Below are positions 1 through 9,877 of a stretch of 64,000 nt of DNA, piece by piece (positions within the stretch are counted from its first letter, which is position 1; each line of letters opens with the position of its first letter). This DNA is from Macrophomina tecta. Taxonomy: Eukaryota > Ascomycota > Dothideomycetes > Botryosphaeriales > Botryosphaeriaceae. The notes under the pieces are model-generated. The model was not told the DNA's origin. It did not search any database and was given only the letters and a program-made list of their open reading frames with translations. The position numbers and the translations under genes were made by a program. The stretch covers positions 1-64,000 of the forward strand of contig JAKSGN010000007.1 in NCBI GenBank assembly GCA_024180945.1. The letters run 5' to 3'.

Positions 1-309
1 TCGCGTATCCGCCCCCACCATCTTCGTCCGCAGACATTGTAGGGCCGAGAAATTCGAATTGGGGTCTGAAACTTTCGTTTGCTCTGAAACTGCAGAGTAG
101 GAAGGCAAGCGGGGAGCGCAGCTGCGGCACGGAAAGGACCCACAACGGAACACGTGGCTCACGTGACGCCAAGGGATTGATCTGTCTGATCTCACACGCC
201 TCAGGCATCAACGGACAGATCAACCAGATCAAAGACACCATTGATCTGTCGGTACTCTGACCCCTACCTAGATCAGGAACAGATCAATACTAGATTGTAG
301 ACCTTTCCT
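1..309. other. Non-coding start of window, possible degraded LTR upstream part
   Basis: No gene is recognisable. The stretch ends just before a TATA-containing segment that matches the downstream half of the LTR at 7604-7905, so part of it may be the diverged upstream half of that LTR. The direct match begins only at about 310. Confidence 0.3.
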
Positions 310-536
310 ACTTGTATATAAACCACACTCCTTAGATAGCTTTGACCTTCGTGGTCAACTTCAACAATAGAATTTGGACTCTATTGGTAACACGGCCTTC
401 GCACGCAGTGCTCAGTCTCGTCACGTGTTCGACTTGCTCTCACCCTCTTCTTGTACCCACTCAAGGAAAACCCCCTCGACAGGTTTTCTCCCTCTTTGGT
501 GTTTGGATCCTTAGAGGCAGAGGCCCGCTCGTTACA
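310..536 (+). repeat. LTR-like dispersed repeat family A, copy 1
   Basis: This segment repeats with small differences at 7829-8049 and, inverted, at 3655-3826. It contains a TATATAAACC box, the LTR-like end GGTAACA at about 392, and a 145-bp tail that ends in CTCGTTACA. Short open frames run through all three copies but decay differently, so they are not genes. The tail is followed by an inverted GTGTAACGAG. Most likely it is an LTR plus adjoining internal sequence of a retrotransposon. Confidence 0.7.
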
Positions 537-1188
537 CTACTGAAGAGTGTAACGAGTGGTGGGGGAGGATCCCCTTTATACTACAGTGTCGGGCTAGTAA
601 GCCGCGGATAGTCCTGTAACGCTTAATGTTTGACAAAAAGGGATCAACTTTGGATATAGGATAGTTGACTGATATCGATACCAGTCAATTCCTGAGCTCC
701 TGCCTCGGCTGAGCTTGCCAGTCTTCGTATTCCGGCTGTGGGCCCTGGGCTGAATCCCCTATTTCGCTCGGGCCTTGATCGATGGCGAGAGACCGCCCGA
801 CCAGCGCCAACGCTGGCGGGGATGTGTACCTAATGTGAGCGCGTGAAGACTGCTCATCACTTGCTGCTAAGAACGAAGTCGTCCGACTCAGATATTTTGC
901 ACAGAGGCTCAATTCATGGTCACTGACTAATGTCCTTTGTCAGCCACACTTGAGGCTGAGCTGCTACTCTCTGCTATTTCCGCTTCCTATTCAGCCAACA
1001 CTTTGGAAGAAGAGATGAAGTGATAGGAAAGCTATCAGCCATATCGAACATTCGACGGGTAATGCGGAGGCATTCATTAGAGATAGTAACCTTATGTGAC
1101 AAGGGAGGTCACGGGACCCTAAGATCATCAACAGGACCGATATATTAAAGAGACATAGGAGAAAAAGGAAAAAGAGGATTCAGTAACG
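537..1188. other. Intergenic, no gene recognised
   Basis: This is the region downstream (3' side) of the minus-strand oxygenase gene. Short frames on both strands show no family resemblance. The first 60 bases carry partial inverted copies of the family A end (GTGTAACGAG). Confidence 0.4.
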
Positions 1189-2459
1189 TTACATGCACTC
1201 CGCAAGGACTCCGTTAATCTTGGTCATTCCTCGTGGTAGTGCCGGTGAGATCCTGCCTATGGCACTAGGGTGTTTATAGTGTGCTCTTTGAAGTCGTCGG
1301 TTGTAGTGCTCATAGCCCGTCATTCCAATCTCATACCCTTCGCGAAGAGGTGTCTCGGGAGTAACGAATTGGGGCAGGGTGGTCGTCAGCTCGTCACCAT
1401 TCAGCCCGAAGAAAAAAGGTAATGAGTACCGGCCAATGGTGGTTCTGTTTTGCACGCGGTGGACTGTGCTAAGGAAAGTATCGTTCGTCAATCGCGCTAG
1501 CATGTCTCCCAAATTCACCACGAATGTTCCAGGTTGAAGATCCGGGCTGATCCACTCTCCATTTGCGTTCAAGACCTGTAGCGCTTTAATATTGTGCGGT
1601 CTTTGAGCGATCATGGTCATCACTGTGGACAATGTTAGCATTAAATTCCCACCGTTCGAATTGGTTGGTTCGTGGCTTACTTTGAATATCTGTGTGCGCT
1701 CCTAGCCCTGTCGCCTCCTCTTCTGTGGCTGGCTGAGGAGGGTAGTAGAGACCCCGGATTCCAGCTACCGGATAGGTCGATTTCATGTCAAAGAAACTCT
1801 CCCTTTCTCCTATCGCCACAGCAACTATGCGGATGAGTTGTCTCATTAGCTTCAAACATGCGGCGCGGTAAGCCTCGAGAGCGGGTCGAAACTTGGGAAC
1901 AAGTTCCGGGTTTGGCCAAAGATTTTTACGAACCAATAATTTTGGCATTGCATCGCCGACTCCGTGGATATCTGCATAAGGATCGTATGCCACCGTTATG
2001 GCCTCTTTAAGGTCTGAACCATGCCATGCATTTTAGCTCGCTGTCAATCTATTTCGGACCGCGATAGAACATACCCCCTTTCTTTAATCTATCGTCATTG
2101 GTGCAATAAGGGTCCTCGTATCCTTGGAATGAGTTGGAGTTAGATTCATGGACCTCCATCTTCTTCCCCATCGGAAGATCAAAAAACTCTTTGATAGCAT
2201 CAAATGCGTTCTCGACGATCTTCCAATCGATGCCGTGGTTCTTGATTATGAAGAATCCAACACGGGTACAAGCATCTCGGATCTCAGCCGTGAGGCGAAT
2301 CTTGTCTTCTGGAGAGGCTGCGGATGACGTCATCGGAGAGACGTCAATAGTTGGGATTTCGGCGAACTGGCCTCCCGCACCGCGGGCTGGAGCAAGCGTC
2401 CCCATGACGCCCTGGGAAAGGTGTAGCTGGCTATTGACTATGCCAGCAATGCCGTCCAT
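1189..2459 (-). CDS. 2-oxoglutarate/Fe(II)-dependent oxygenase (isopenicillin-N-synthase-like), 3 exons
   Basis: Exons are 2459-2075, 2013-1681 and 1622-1189 (introns 2074-2014 and 1680-1623; both GT...CAG), giving 383 residues. The N-terminal DIOX_N part has the IPTIDVSPM and GFFIIKNHGI motifs. The jelly-roll core has the iron ligands H235 and D237 (HTD) and H294 (HRV), and the 2-oxoglutarate-binding pair R304/S306 (GRYS). The HTD motif lies at the second intron, and the join gives the expected HTDIQMMTMIAQ. All catalytic residues are present and the frame is intact, so it is probably functional. The ATG at 2459 has a good context (A at -3, G at +4); the in-frame ATG at 2405 is an alternative. 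The family oxidises small molecules in secondary metabolism or hormone turnover; the substrate cannot be told from sequence. It is cytosolic, with no signal peptide. Confidence 0.88.
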
Positions 2460-3654
2460 AGTCTCGATGGAGGTCTGGAGTTGCGGCGAATCTTGCAACG
2501 AGCAATAGAAACCAAAATGCGGTTGAGTGTGAATGTTCGATTTGAGTGCCTTATGGTTTGCAATATAACGCTGGGATAAGAGGTGTCCCACGGGGAATGA
2601 GTTGACAGATGATGGATGAAAATATTGTGGGAGCCAATTTCTCGATATTTAACACTAAGAAAGGCATCATCCCCCCCGTCACCCTGCTGACCCCCCTCAA
2701 CAAGGCCCAAGGCTTAAGCTAACACGAAAGTGGATGAAAGTAAAACATGCTGTGGAATTTCGTTACTTAACTGGCTATGCTGCCGTTAGTTTGCTAACTT
2801 ACGTATGAATAATTTGTATGTTACGCCCGAACGATACTATTACAGTAGCATGATGCGTCAAATGAGAGGCATGTGAAATGGGAGGCATGTGAAATGGCAG
2901 GCATGTGAAATGGGAGGCATGTGAAATGGGAGGCATGTGAAATGGGAGGCATGTGAAATATAAGGCATGTAAAATGATAGTCATAGAAAATAGAAGGCAA
3001 TAAATGAGTGGTTGCCATGATCACGCCACTACGCATTCACACTTAAACGTCACCAGACCTCGCTGACCCCCATGATGACCTTTCGACTAAGTTAAGAGAT
3101 CATGACTAACAAATATATACTTATCCAGTAAAAGTCGAGAAAGAGAGAACTGCGCGATAGGAGAAACTGCAAAAGCGGTAACACAAATAACTTCAGTGTG
3201 GATTCTATTGATAACTGTTAGAACCGTTATTGGCGGAATCAAATAAGATGATCAGATGTTCACATAGTGGATATTCATGCCGTTCCAGAGGTCCATGCCT
3301 GTCGAACCCCGCGAATTTGGAAGCTCTCCTGCGTACACTCTGGTAGAACGCAACAGAGAAGCCCGCAAGATCTAGATGCGCAGGAGTGTAAGCAACACTT
3401 TTGGGTGTGCTGCTAGGCACGGATGCGCGATTTACTACGTTCATATCGTAAGGCAGGCGGCCAGTAAAATCGACTGGCATCACATCAGCAATGGCAGAAG
3501 ACGGCCAAGGAGACTCATGGTCGAATCGGTCTCTTCACTCGACCTGTGCCCTTGGAAGACCAACTAGGGGGACCTGGGGGAGCTGAGCAGTAGGCTAGAA
3601 ATGATCAATGGGCCAGCCCTGGACGGAGTGCTGCGCGAATTGCATACGGAGTCG
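2460..3654. other. Intergenic upstream of the oxygenase, with minisatellite
   Basis: No coding gene is recognised. Open frames on the minus strand at about 2800-3036 are translations of the 16-bp tandem repeat. The rest (3000-3654) has only short unrelated frames. Confidence 0.4.
2866..2977. repeat. 16-bp minisatellite, 7 units
   Basis: Seven consecutive units of GAGGCATGTGAAATGG: 2866-2881, 2882-2897, 2898-2913, 2914-2929, 2930-2945, 2946-2961 and 2962-2977. The last two units have point changes. The period is not a multiple of three. Confidence 0.9.
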
Positions 3655-3843
3655 TGTAACGAGCGGGCCTCTGCCTCTAAGGATCCAAACACCAAAGAGG
3701 GAGAAAACCTGTCTAGGGGTTTCCTTGAGTGGGTACAAGAAGAGGGTGAGAGCAAGTCGAACACGTGATGGGACTTGAGCACTGCGTGCGAAGGCCGTGT
3801 TACTAACAATGTGCTGAATTGTTATGGTGTTACGGCGCAGCCT
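3655..3843 (-). repeat. LTR-like dispersed repeat family A, copy 2 (inverted)
   Basis: Bases 3655-3808 are the reverse complement of the 154-bp block at 7895-8049, starting TGTAACGAG and ending GTTACTAACA. The match runs on through ATTGTTAT to 3826. It is followed directly by TGTTACGGCGCAGCC, the LTR start seen at 7604, in plus orientation. The two orientations meet head to head, which suggests a rearrangement. Confidence 0.7.
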
Positions 3844-3869
3844 TCACAGGACCAGGGACAGATGGGAGA

Positions 3870-3893
3870 GATGATGATGATGATGATGATGAT
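3870..3893. repeat. (GAT)8 microsatellite
   Basis: Eight perfect GAT units in non-coding sequence next to repeat family A copy 2. Confidence 0.9.
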
Positions 3894-4149
3894 TCATACA
3901 CCCCGTCGGCCTCAGCAGACCATAGGGACAAAGAACACTATCCTACGCTAAGCTACATTGGGATCCCGGTTCATTCGAGGCCCAGCACACTGTATGCAAA
4001 GAAACCATACCTCCCTCCAGTTCAACGATCTGAAAATAGACACGGACAAATCGACTAATAGATAAAGCTTAACGAACGCAAGGAAAAAAAAGGAAATGTA
4101 AAAGCAGAGCTGTCCTCCATGCACCCCTCGTACCATCCCCTTCGAGACT

Positions 4150-7100
4150 ACTTCCCGAGTGCTGTCAGTCCCTGTAGCGGCGTGACGGCTGGTTAGAGAA
4201 GGGATTGCTTTGCTCAGAGAAGGATTGAGCTCTCAGTCTCTAGTTGCTACTAGTCTTCCAGTAGCCAGAGCAAATACTGCTGTTGCTTTAACTGCGCGCA
4301 TGTCCGCCCGCCACTTCTCCGGCGGCCCATCTGCATACCTACCGTCGGGCTTTCTCGTGCCCGACCATCCGCCTAGCATGAATGCGAGATCACCGAATCT
4401 ACTTCCCAGGTCAATCTGTAATCTAGCGCGCAGATCCATCCAACGCGGACACTCTAAAAGGAAGTGCTTGACTGTTTCCCTCTCCGCTCCGCAGTTACAC
4501 GAGGGCGCCTCTGCTCGCTTGATCTTATATAGCGGTTCGTTTAGGCTCGCTTTCGACGTTCTTAGTTGCGCAATCGCTGCGGCTTCCTTGTGGTTCAGTT
4601 GGTCATAGAGCTTCTTGGTGTGGAAATGTGCCAACGCTCGGTCAAGCTTGCGGGTCGACTCGCCCACCTTGGAAGCTTCGAATGTTCTCCTCCATAGTCT
4701 CAAAGTGATTTCCCTACACCGAGCCAGCGCTAACGGCCGTAGTAGATTGCCTAAAAGAGGTTCTTGGTTGTTCTCTGTAGCTTGTAGTGCCAAGCTATGC
4801 GCCTTCTCGCTCCCTATAATCCCTTCGCGCGCTGGCACCCACCTGAACTCGACGGGCGGTCCCTTGTTGCATCTGATCTGGTCTAATAAGCGGAGGATGT
4901 TTCGAACAGTTTCCTGACGCGGTACTTGTTGCGACCTGCGGAGGAGACGGAGGGCTGTCTTGCTGTTACTATAGATGGCGTGTTTTACCTTGGCTGCTTC
5001 GGGATATGCAGCTACTATCGCGGACGACCACGTGCCCTGTATTAGCTCTACTGCTTGGTGGATTGCGTGGAGCTCTGCGAATAATCTGTCTGCTGACTCA
5101 GATTTGCCGACCGGACATGAGTGAGCGACGATGGTCGTGCCCCTACTATCCACGTAAAAGACGCCGGTTCCGAGCTTGCCGCTTCTTTGCGCGCCACCCG
5201 TGAAGATGGCTACCTCTGACCTTGGCGGAGAGCTGGCTCGGAGCTTCGCCGGCTCTAGGGAGTCAATCTGAACGGCTGGTCTGTCGGCCCACGGCATTCT
5301 TACAAATGGGCGGATCGTTTCGAGGCGTTCAGCGTCGATTTCTCTAGCCGTTAGCATTATTCGCTGTAGCGGGGACACGAACCTCTTGTTGGCCGGGTCG
5401 ATTGCACGCTTCAGCTTCCAAAACGGGTGTTTCTGCGATAGAGTGTGGCAGCTGACCCAAAATCGAAGCAGTTGCTGGTAGAGGCGGATCTCGATAGGTA
5501 GAATCGCTGCTTCGACTTCGAGGATGGGCAGCGCTACCGTCCGGAACGCCCCGGTGATTGCTCTGCCCGCGATTCTCTGTACTGCCTCGAGTGATTTCAT
5601 CAGTGGTGCCGTTATGGCTGGCGCCTATATTGGAGCCGCATAGTCGACTGCCGGGGCTACGGTGGCTGAGAAGAGCTGGCGTACGCTGCTAGGTCGAAGG
5701 CCCTGTAGTCGCTTTAGCGCTAGGGCTGCCTGGACGCCCCTTTTTGCGATCCTCGCCGCATGAGCCTTGAACCGGAGTTCCTGGTCGAAGATGACGCCGA
5801 GAATCTTTACTTCTGCCTTTGGGTGCACCTCTTTTTCCTTAACTATTATCGGCTGGCCAGATCGCCTCTGCTTATTCCGCGTAAAGTGGATAAGCATCGT
5901 CTTCTTTGCTTTAAACGTCGCGCCGCTCGTCGCTTCCCACTCTTCGGCTCGAGCCACTACCGTTCTTTGAAGCTTTGCCACGTTCTCGCTTGCGGATAAT
6001 CCCGTTACCCAGGCGCTATAGTCGTCGATAAAGGCGATGGCTTCTTTGTTCTTGTTGGTTACGGACTGGACCAAGTCGGCGTTGAAGAATAGAAATAGTA
6101 TCGGCGAGAGAGGCGATCCCTGCGGAAGTCCTGCCTGCGGCAGGTCTATGACCCTAGACGTCTCGCTATTTACCACCATAGAGGCGCTCCTATTGGAGCA
6201 GAACGCTTTTACCTATTTGACTAGCACTTCCGGGATCCTTCTTTGTCGGAGCCGCTGGAGGAGCACGTCTCGGGTAACGCCGTTGTAAGCCCCTTTGACG
6301 TCGAACGATAGAAGCGAGAGAACCTTGCCTTCGCGCCACGCGTCATAGATGCGTTGTTGGAGGACGGTTAGTGCCTGCACTGTGGATCGTTGCTTCCTAC
6401 CGCCGAAGTGGTTCTTAGGTAGTAGAGAGTGCTCCTCCGCCAAAGCAGAGATCCTCTCTGCTACTACTGACTCTAGCGCTTTTCCCAGCGTCGACAACAG
6501 CGAGATTGGCCTGTATCCTTGCGCTACCTTCGCTGACTTTCCTGTCTTACGCAGCGGAATAATTCTCGCGATGCTCTAGCGGCTAGGTAAGCGGCCATGT
6601 AGTAACGATTCGTTGAAAAGCTGAAAGATATGCTTGCCAATTACTGGCCAAAGCTCGCGCTACAAAACCGCGGGAATTCCGTCTGCTCCCGGTGCTTTGA
6701 ATGGACTGGCCCGGAAGACGGCCTCCTTTACTTCTTCCATTGTCAGTGGTGCGTATTCGAGCTGCTTACTACAGTCCTGAGCCGCCACGGCCTGTGCACC
6801 CCCTCGGACTTTAGGGAGCTCCGGGAAGAAGTTCCTGATTAGTGTCTCCGAGATCTCCTCGTAGGACTCCGCGTAGCCGTCCTGGTGTTTGAGGCGTGTA
6901 ATTCGAGCGAGTCCGCTGCTTCCTGAATCGGTAAGATACTTGGCCGCTTTCTAGATGTTGGTCGGCTCTATAAGAAAGTCCTTCTAGTACCTTCGCTTCT
7001 GGCGCCTCATCGTGTCATAGAATCTTTTGGCCGCTTCCCTTGCCTGTGCCTCTAACTAGATATCTGGCTGTCCCTACCTTCGGCGCCCTCTCGCCTGGTT

Positions 7101-7603
7101 CCTGAAGTAGGTGTATGACCTTCGTAGTTGACTGAGGTCCGCCGTCCACCACTTCTTTACGTATGGTGACGGTCTCGCTTTAGGGATGTAGCGCCGCAGT
7201 GCTGCCGAGACCGTTTCTAATAGATAGTTGGTGAAGCTTTCTATGTCCTGGGTATCTGGAGGAGGCTCCTTAACAAGTGTCTTTCTTATCTCGCTTCTGA
7301 CGGCCTCCTAGTTGGTACTGCGGAACGTGTATTGCGCTTCCAGTTCCTGGTAAGGCACGTTAGTCTCAAAATAGGTCTCGATAGCCAGATGATTACGTCC
7401 GTATGCCGTGCTAGTAGGGCTATAGTTGCTCATCTCTTCCGTTAGTCGGGGAGACGCTAGAATAAGATCGATTGTAGAGCTGTGTCCGGCCGACTCGTAC
7501 GTAACCGTGCCCCGAGGCAGCAGGCTCTGCAAATGAAAGTCTTCCATGAAATCGATTATCGGCGCGCCCTCTCCGCTGCGTGGTGAGCCATATACAAGAT
7601 CAC
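4150..7603 (-). mobile_element. Tad1-type LINE (non-LTR retrotransposon), 5'-truncated and decayed
   Basis: The element runs on the minus strand. From its 5' side it retains the C-terminal end of the apurinic-type endonuclease, the linker, reverse transcriptase, RNase H and the C-terminal Cys-rich motif. It stops abruptly at 7603, where the family A LTR begins, so the endonuclease N-terminus and ORF1 are missing. The 3' boundary near 4150 is approximate: after the stop at 4233 there is short untranslated sequence and no clear tail. The decay pattern is unusual and is described in the findings. Confidence 0.85.
4233..7602 (-). pseudogene. LINE pol relic: endonuclease C-terminus, RT, RNase H; nine in-frame TAG
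   Basis: A single reading frame runs over roughly 1,120 codons. It holds the endonuclease end (SSTIDLILASP), the RT fingers (GYRPISLLSTLGK), palm (FDVKGAYNGV), PQGSPLSPILF and the catalytic FIDDYSAW, then RNase H (ELHAIHQAVE, YSNSKTALRL) and a final CNCG...H...C motif typical of Tad1 C-termini. The frame is broken only by TAG codons, at plus positions 7308, 7074, 7056, 6984, 6951, 6660, 6576, 6213 and 5625, and by no TAA or TGA. The part after 5625 is fully open and has nine intact Trp codons. It cannot make a full protein by normal decoding. Confidence 0.85.
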
Positions 7604-8049
7604 TGTTACGGCGCAGCCTGCACGGGTTGATGAAGAGGGGAGCAACCCCACCAGAGGCGGGCAGAACCAAAGAAATGTGGGCCAAGGGTCACGTGACCCC
7701 GCGATCAGTCAGACCCACTCGCCAAGAAATTGAGCAGACCAACCCAACCGATCAGTAGGAGGGTCGCGATCAGTCACTGAGCGCAACACCTTCACTGAGC
7801 ATACAGATTGTATACACTTTCTTACTTGTATATAAACCACACTCCTTAGATAGCTTTGACCTTCGTGGTCAACTTCAATAACAATTCAACACATTGTTAG
7901 TAACACGGCCTTCGCACGCGGTGCTCAGTCTCATCACGTGTTCGACTTGCTCTCACCCTCTTCTTGTACCCACTCAAGGAAAACCCCCTCGACAGGTTTT
8001 CTCCCTCTTTGGTGTTTGGATCCTTAGAGGCAGAGGCCCGCTCGTTACA
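7604..8049 (+). repeat. LTR of family A (302 bp) plus 145-bp internal tail, copy 3
   Basis: Bases 7604-7905 start with TGTTACGG and end with TTAGTAACA, giving TGTTAC/GTAACA terminal inverted repeats and TG...CA ends as in LTRs. A TATATAAACC box lies at about 7830. The next 145 bp, to CTCGTTACA at 8049, is shared with copies 1 and 2. It directly abuts LINE sequence at 7603, so it either inserted into the LINE or marks a recombination point. No 5-bp target duplication was found (ATCAC before, CGGCC after). Confidence 0.7.
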
Positions 8050-8306
8050 CACAGGGGCTATAAAACCAGCCCCAGGCGCGTTACCGAGACAATCAACTAT
8101 CTTCTTTCTCCGCATTCCATAACAACTCAGCACTATAGCGCTACCCCTCTCTTACGTGCAATGCGAAGAAAAGCATTTAGAAGCGGCATTATAGAGATCA
8201 GCTGCACGAGATGTATCCAAATCCGTTGGCACATTTATAAGAGCCCTTCCGCTTAAAACGCATTTTATAGATACGACCATTTGAGCAAGATCATGATTTA
8301 GTAGTA
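8050..8306. other. Intergenic, nothing recognised
   Basis: Short stretch between the family A repeat and the MITE. There are no motifs or convincing frames. Confidence 0.4.
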
Positions 8307-8740
8307 ACGTGTTCCACCAGTCATCCGGACACACCACTCACCCGGACACCTGAAATGTCACCAAAATTTGCGAATTCCGCACCTTAATACCTCAACAACG
8401 GCTAGTTAATAAATTCTAAAAATTTAACACGGGATGGATAGTACTTAGAAATAGAGGCTACTAAATTTCTAAGAGTTAAACTTCCATAATTCTTAAGATA
8501 TTAAGGAAAAGGTGAAATTTTTTAAATTTAGAGGCCAAGAAACTACTATTTTAAAAACTCTAAGTTTTTAGCATTTAAAAATTCAATGACTTTTAGATTT
8601 AGGTACTGTATATAACATATTAAATTTTTAGAATTTATTAACTAGCCGTTGTTGAGATATTAAGGTGCGGAATTCGCAAATTTTGGTGAAATGTCAGGTG
8701 TCCGGGTGAGTGGTGTGTCCGGATGACTGGTGGAACACGT
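8307..8740. mobile_element. Long-TIR MITE, 434 bp, TA target duplication
   Basis: The ends are inverted repeats of about 120 bp (8307-8427 and 8740-8620) that differ at only about three positions. They begin ACGTGTTCCACCAGTCATCC. TA dinucleotides flank both ends (8305-8306 and 8741-8742), as in Tc1/mariner-type insertion. The AT-rich centre has no coding capacity, so the element is non-autonomous. The high TIR identity suggests fairly recent origin or hairpin-mediated homogenisation. Confidence 0.9.
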
Positions 8741-8756
8741 TAACTAGTGGCTTCTT

Positions 8757-8885
8757 TGTCACGATCGATGCAGACACGTGTGCAGGGGCAGAGCCAATGG
8801 CGGTCGATGCAGATACTCAATTGACGAAGAATAACAAGCGTAAGGAAAAGAAAAAGGAAAAAAAAAAAAAAAAAAAAAAGAGAGA
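8757..8885 (+). repeat. Dispersed repeat family C, A-rich 3' end, copy 1
   Basis: About 100 bp resembles the reverse complement of 14960-15064, with shared blocks such as TCGATGCAGACACG and GGTCGATGCAGATACT. It grades into AAGGAAAAG and a run of about 20 A. The shape (conserved body plus poly-A tail) is like the 3' end of a retroposed element. The small frame through it ends in poly-lysine and is not considered a gene. Confidence 0.5.
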
Positions 8886-9877
8886 AGGCTAAAAATATAT
8901 CCGTGTAGCCCGCCTCGCTAACCCCTATTCTTGTGGATGCTTTTTCCTACTTAGGGCGTTCTTATCGGCACGTGTTAGACTGTCTATTCTGCATATGTGT
9001 TAGGCGGGATTCCTGACATGTTTGCTTTGGCAGGTGAGCTGTTTTTGGGAAGGGGATATGCTTTAGTGGCTACAGGCCCTACCTCGCTGTGGCTTCATTT
9101 TGCAAATGGTCACACTATCACGTATGCTCCGCCTAAGAACCGCCTGAGATTTAGTTTGCGGACCCGTCTGCGTTATTTTCAACTCGCATTCCGAGGCGCG
9201 GTAAGTCCCATGTCTTGCTTAATAGAACTTGGATCCATCCATATGGAAATGAGCCCGGCTCCCCGAGGATCAATGCACTTTAAGCCTAGAGGAAATTCCC
9301 GACGTCAGCTCTACTTGCTACATCGATCGCGGGAGCTGGAAACGGTAGGGTAGGGCTTTTTACATCTCTACTAGCCTATCGGAAACTGTTCCGCGTAAGC
9401 CACTATACAACCAAGCTCAGGCATAGAAGACCCCTCCCGCGACACGCCGCCTCCGAGCGGGACAACAGCCCCTAGCGAGCGCCCCAGACCGAAATGCGCA
9501 CCATAGCACCGACAGGGAAACGCACACCACCACTCCCCTCCATCCGCAACCATCGTAGTCAACAGCAACAAAGGCCTCGCAGTAACAGCACAGGGAATGG
9601 GTATTATGCTAGAACAATCGGACAGGATGATAAAGCAAGGGAATACAAACCTGGACGGATATGCTGAAGGCACTTTAAACGTTGACAGAATAATGGGGGA
9701 AGACAACGCCTTAATCGGTGCAGATAGCAAAGCCATTAGAGCAGAGGCCAAACAGTCCGGAACAAATTAATAGGCCGTCAGAGAAGTTTGCAATGCAGGC
9801 CAAATGGATTAACGCAACCCGACACCGGATGCGCACCCTGCCCACAACCAAACCCCAAAAATTCAAATTTCAATAGC
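8886..9877. other. Uncharacterised stretch upstream of the chimeric LINE ORF
   Basis: A plus-strand frame at 8997-9353 (118 codons) and another open stretch that ends with TAA at about 9770 show no family I recognise. They may be degraded transposon sequence. No introns or motifs could be assigned. Confidence 0.3.

Noticed and set aside
394..611. Open frames encoding similar peptides (VTRPSHAVLS...) at about 342-611, 3564-3809 and 7894-8256
   Set aside because: They lie inside the family A repeat and differ in their ends in each copy; the similarity is DNA-level repetition, not a protein family.
2799..3036. Two minus-strand frames with repeating His/Phe/Pro/Ser peptides
   Set aside because: Pure translations of the 16-bp minisatellite, shifted in frame by the non-triplet period.
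4233..7602. TAG read as an amino acid (recoding) in the LINE
   Set aside because: Host genes in the window use TAG, TGA and TAA as ends, and intact LINE ORFs here use TGG for Trp; mutation of TGG is simpler.
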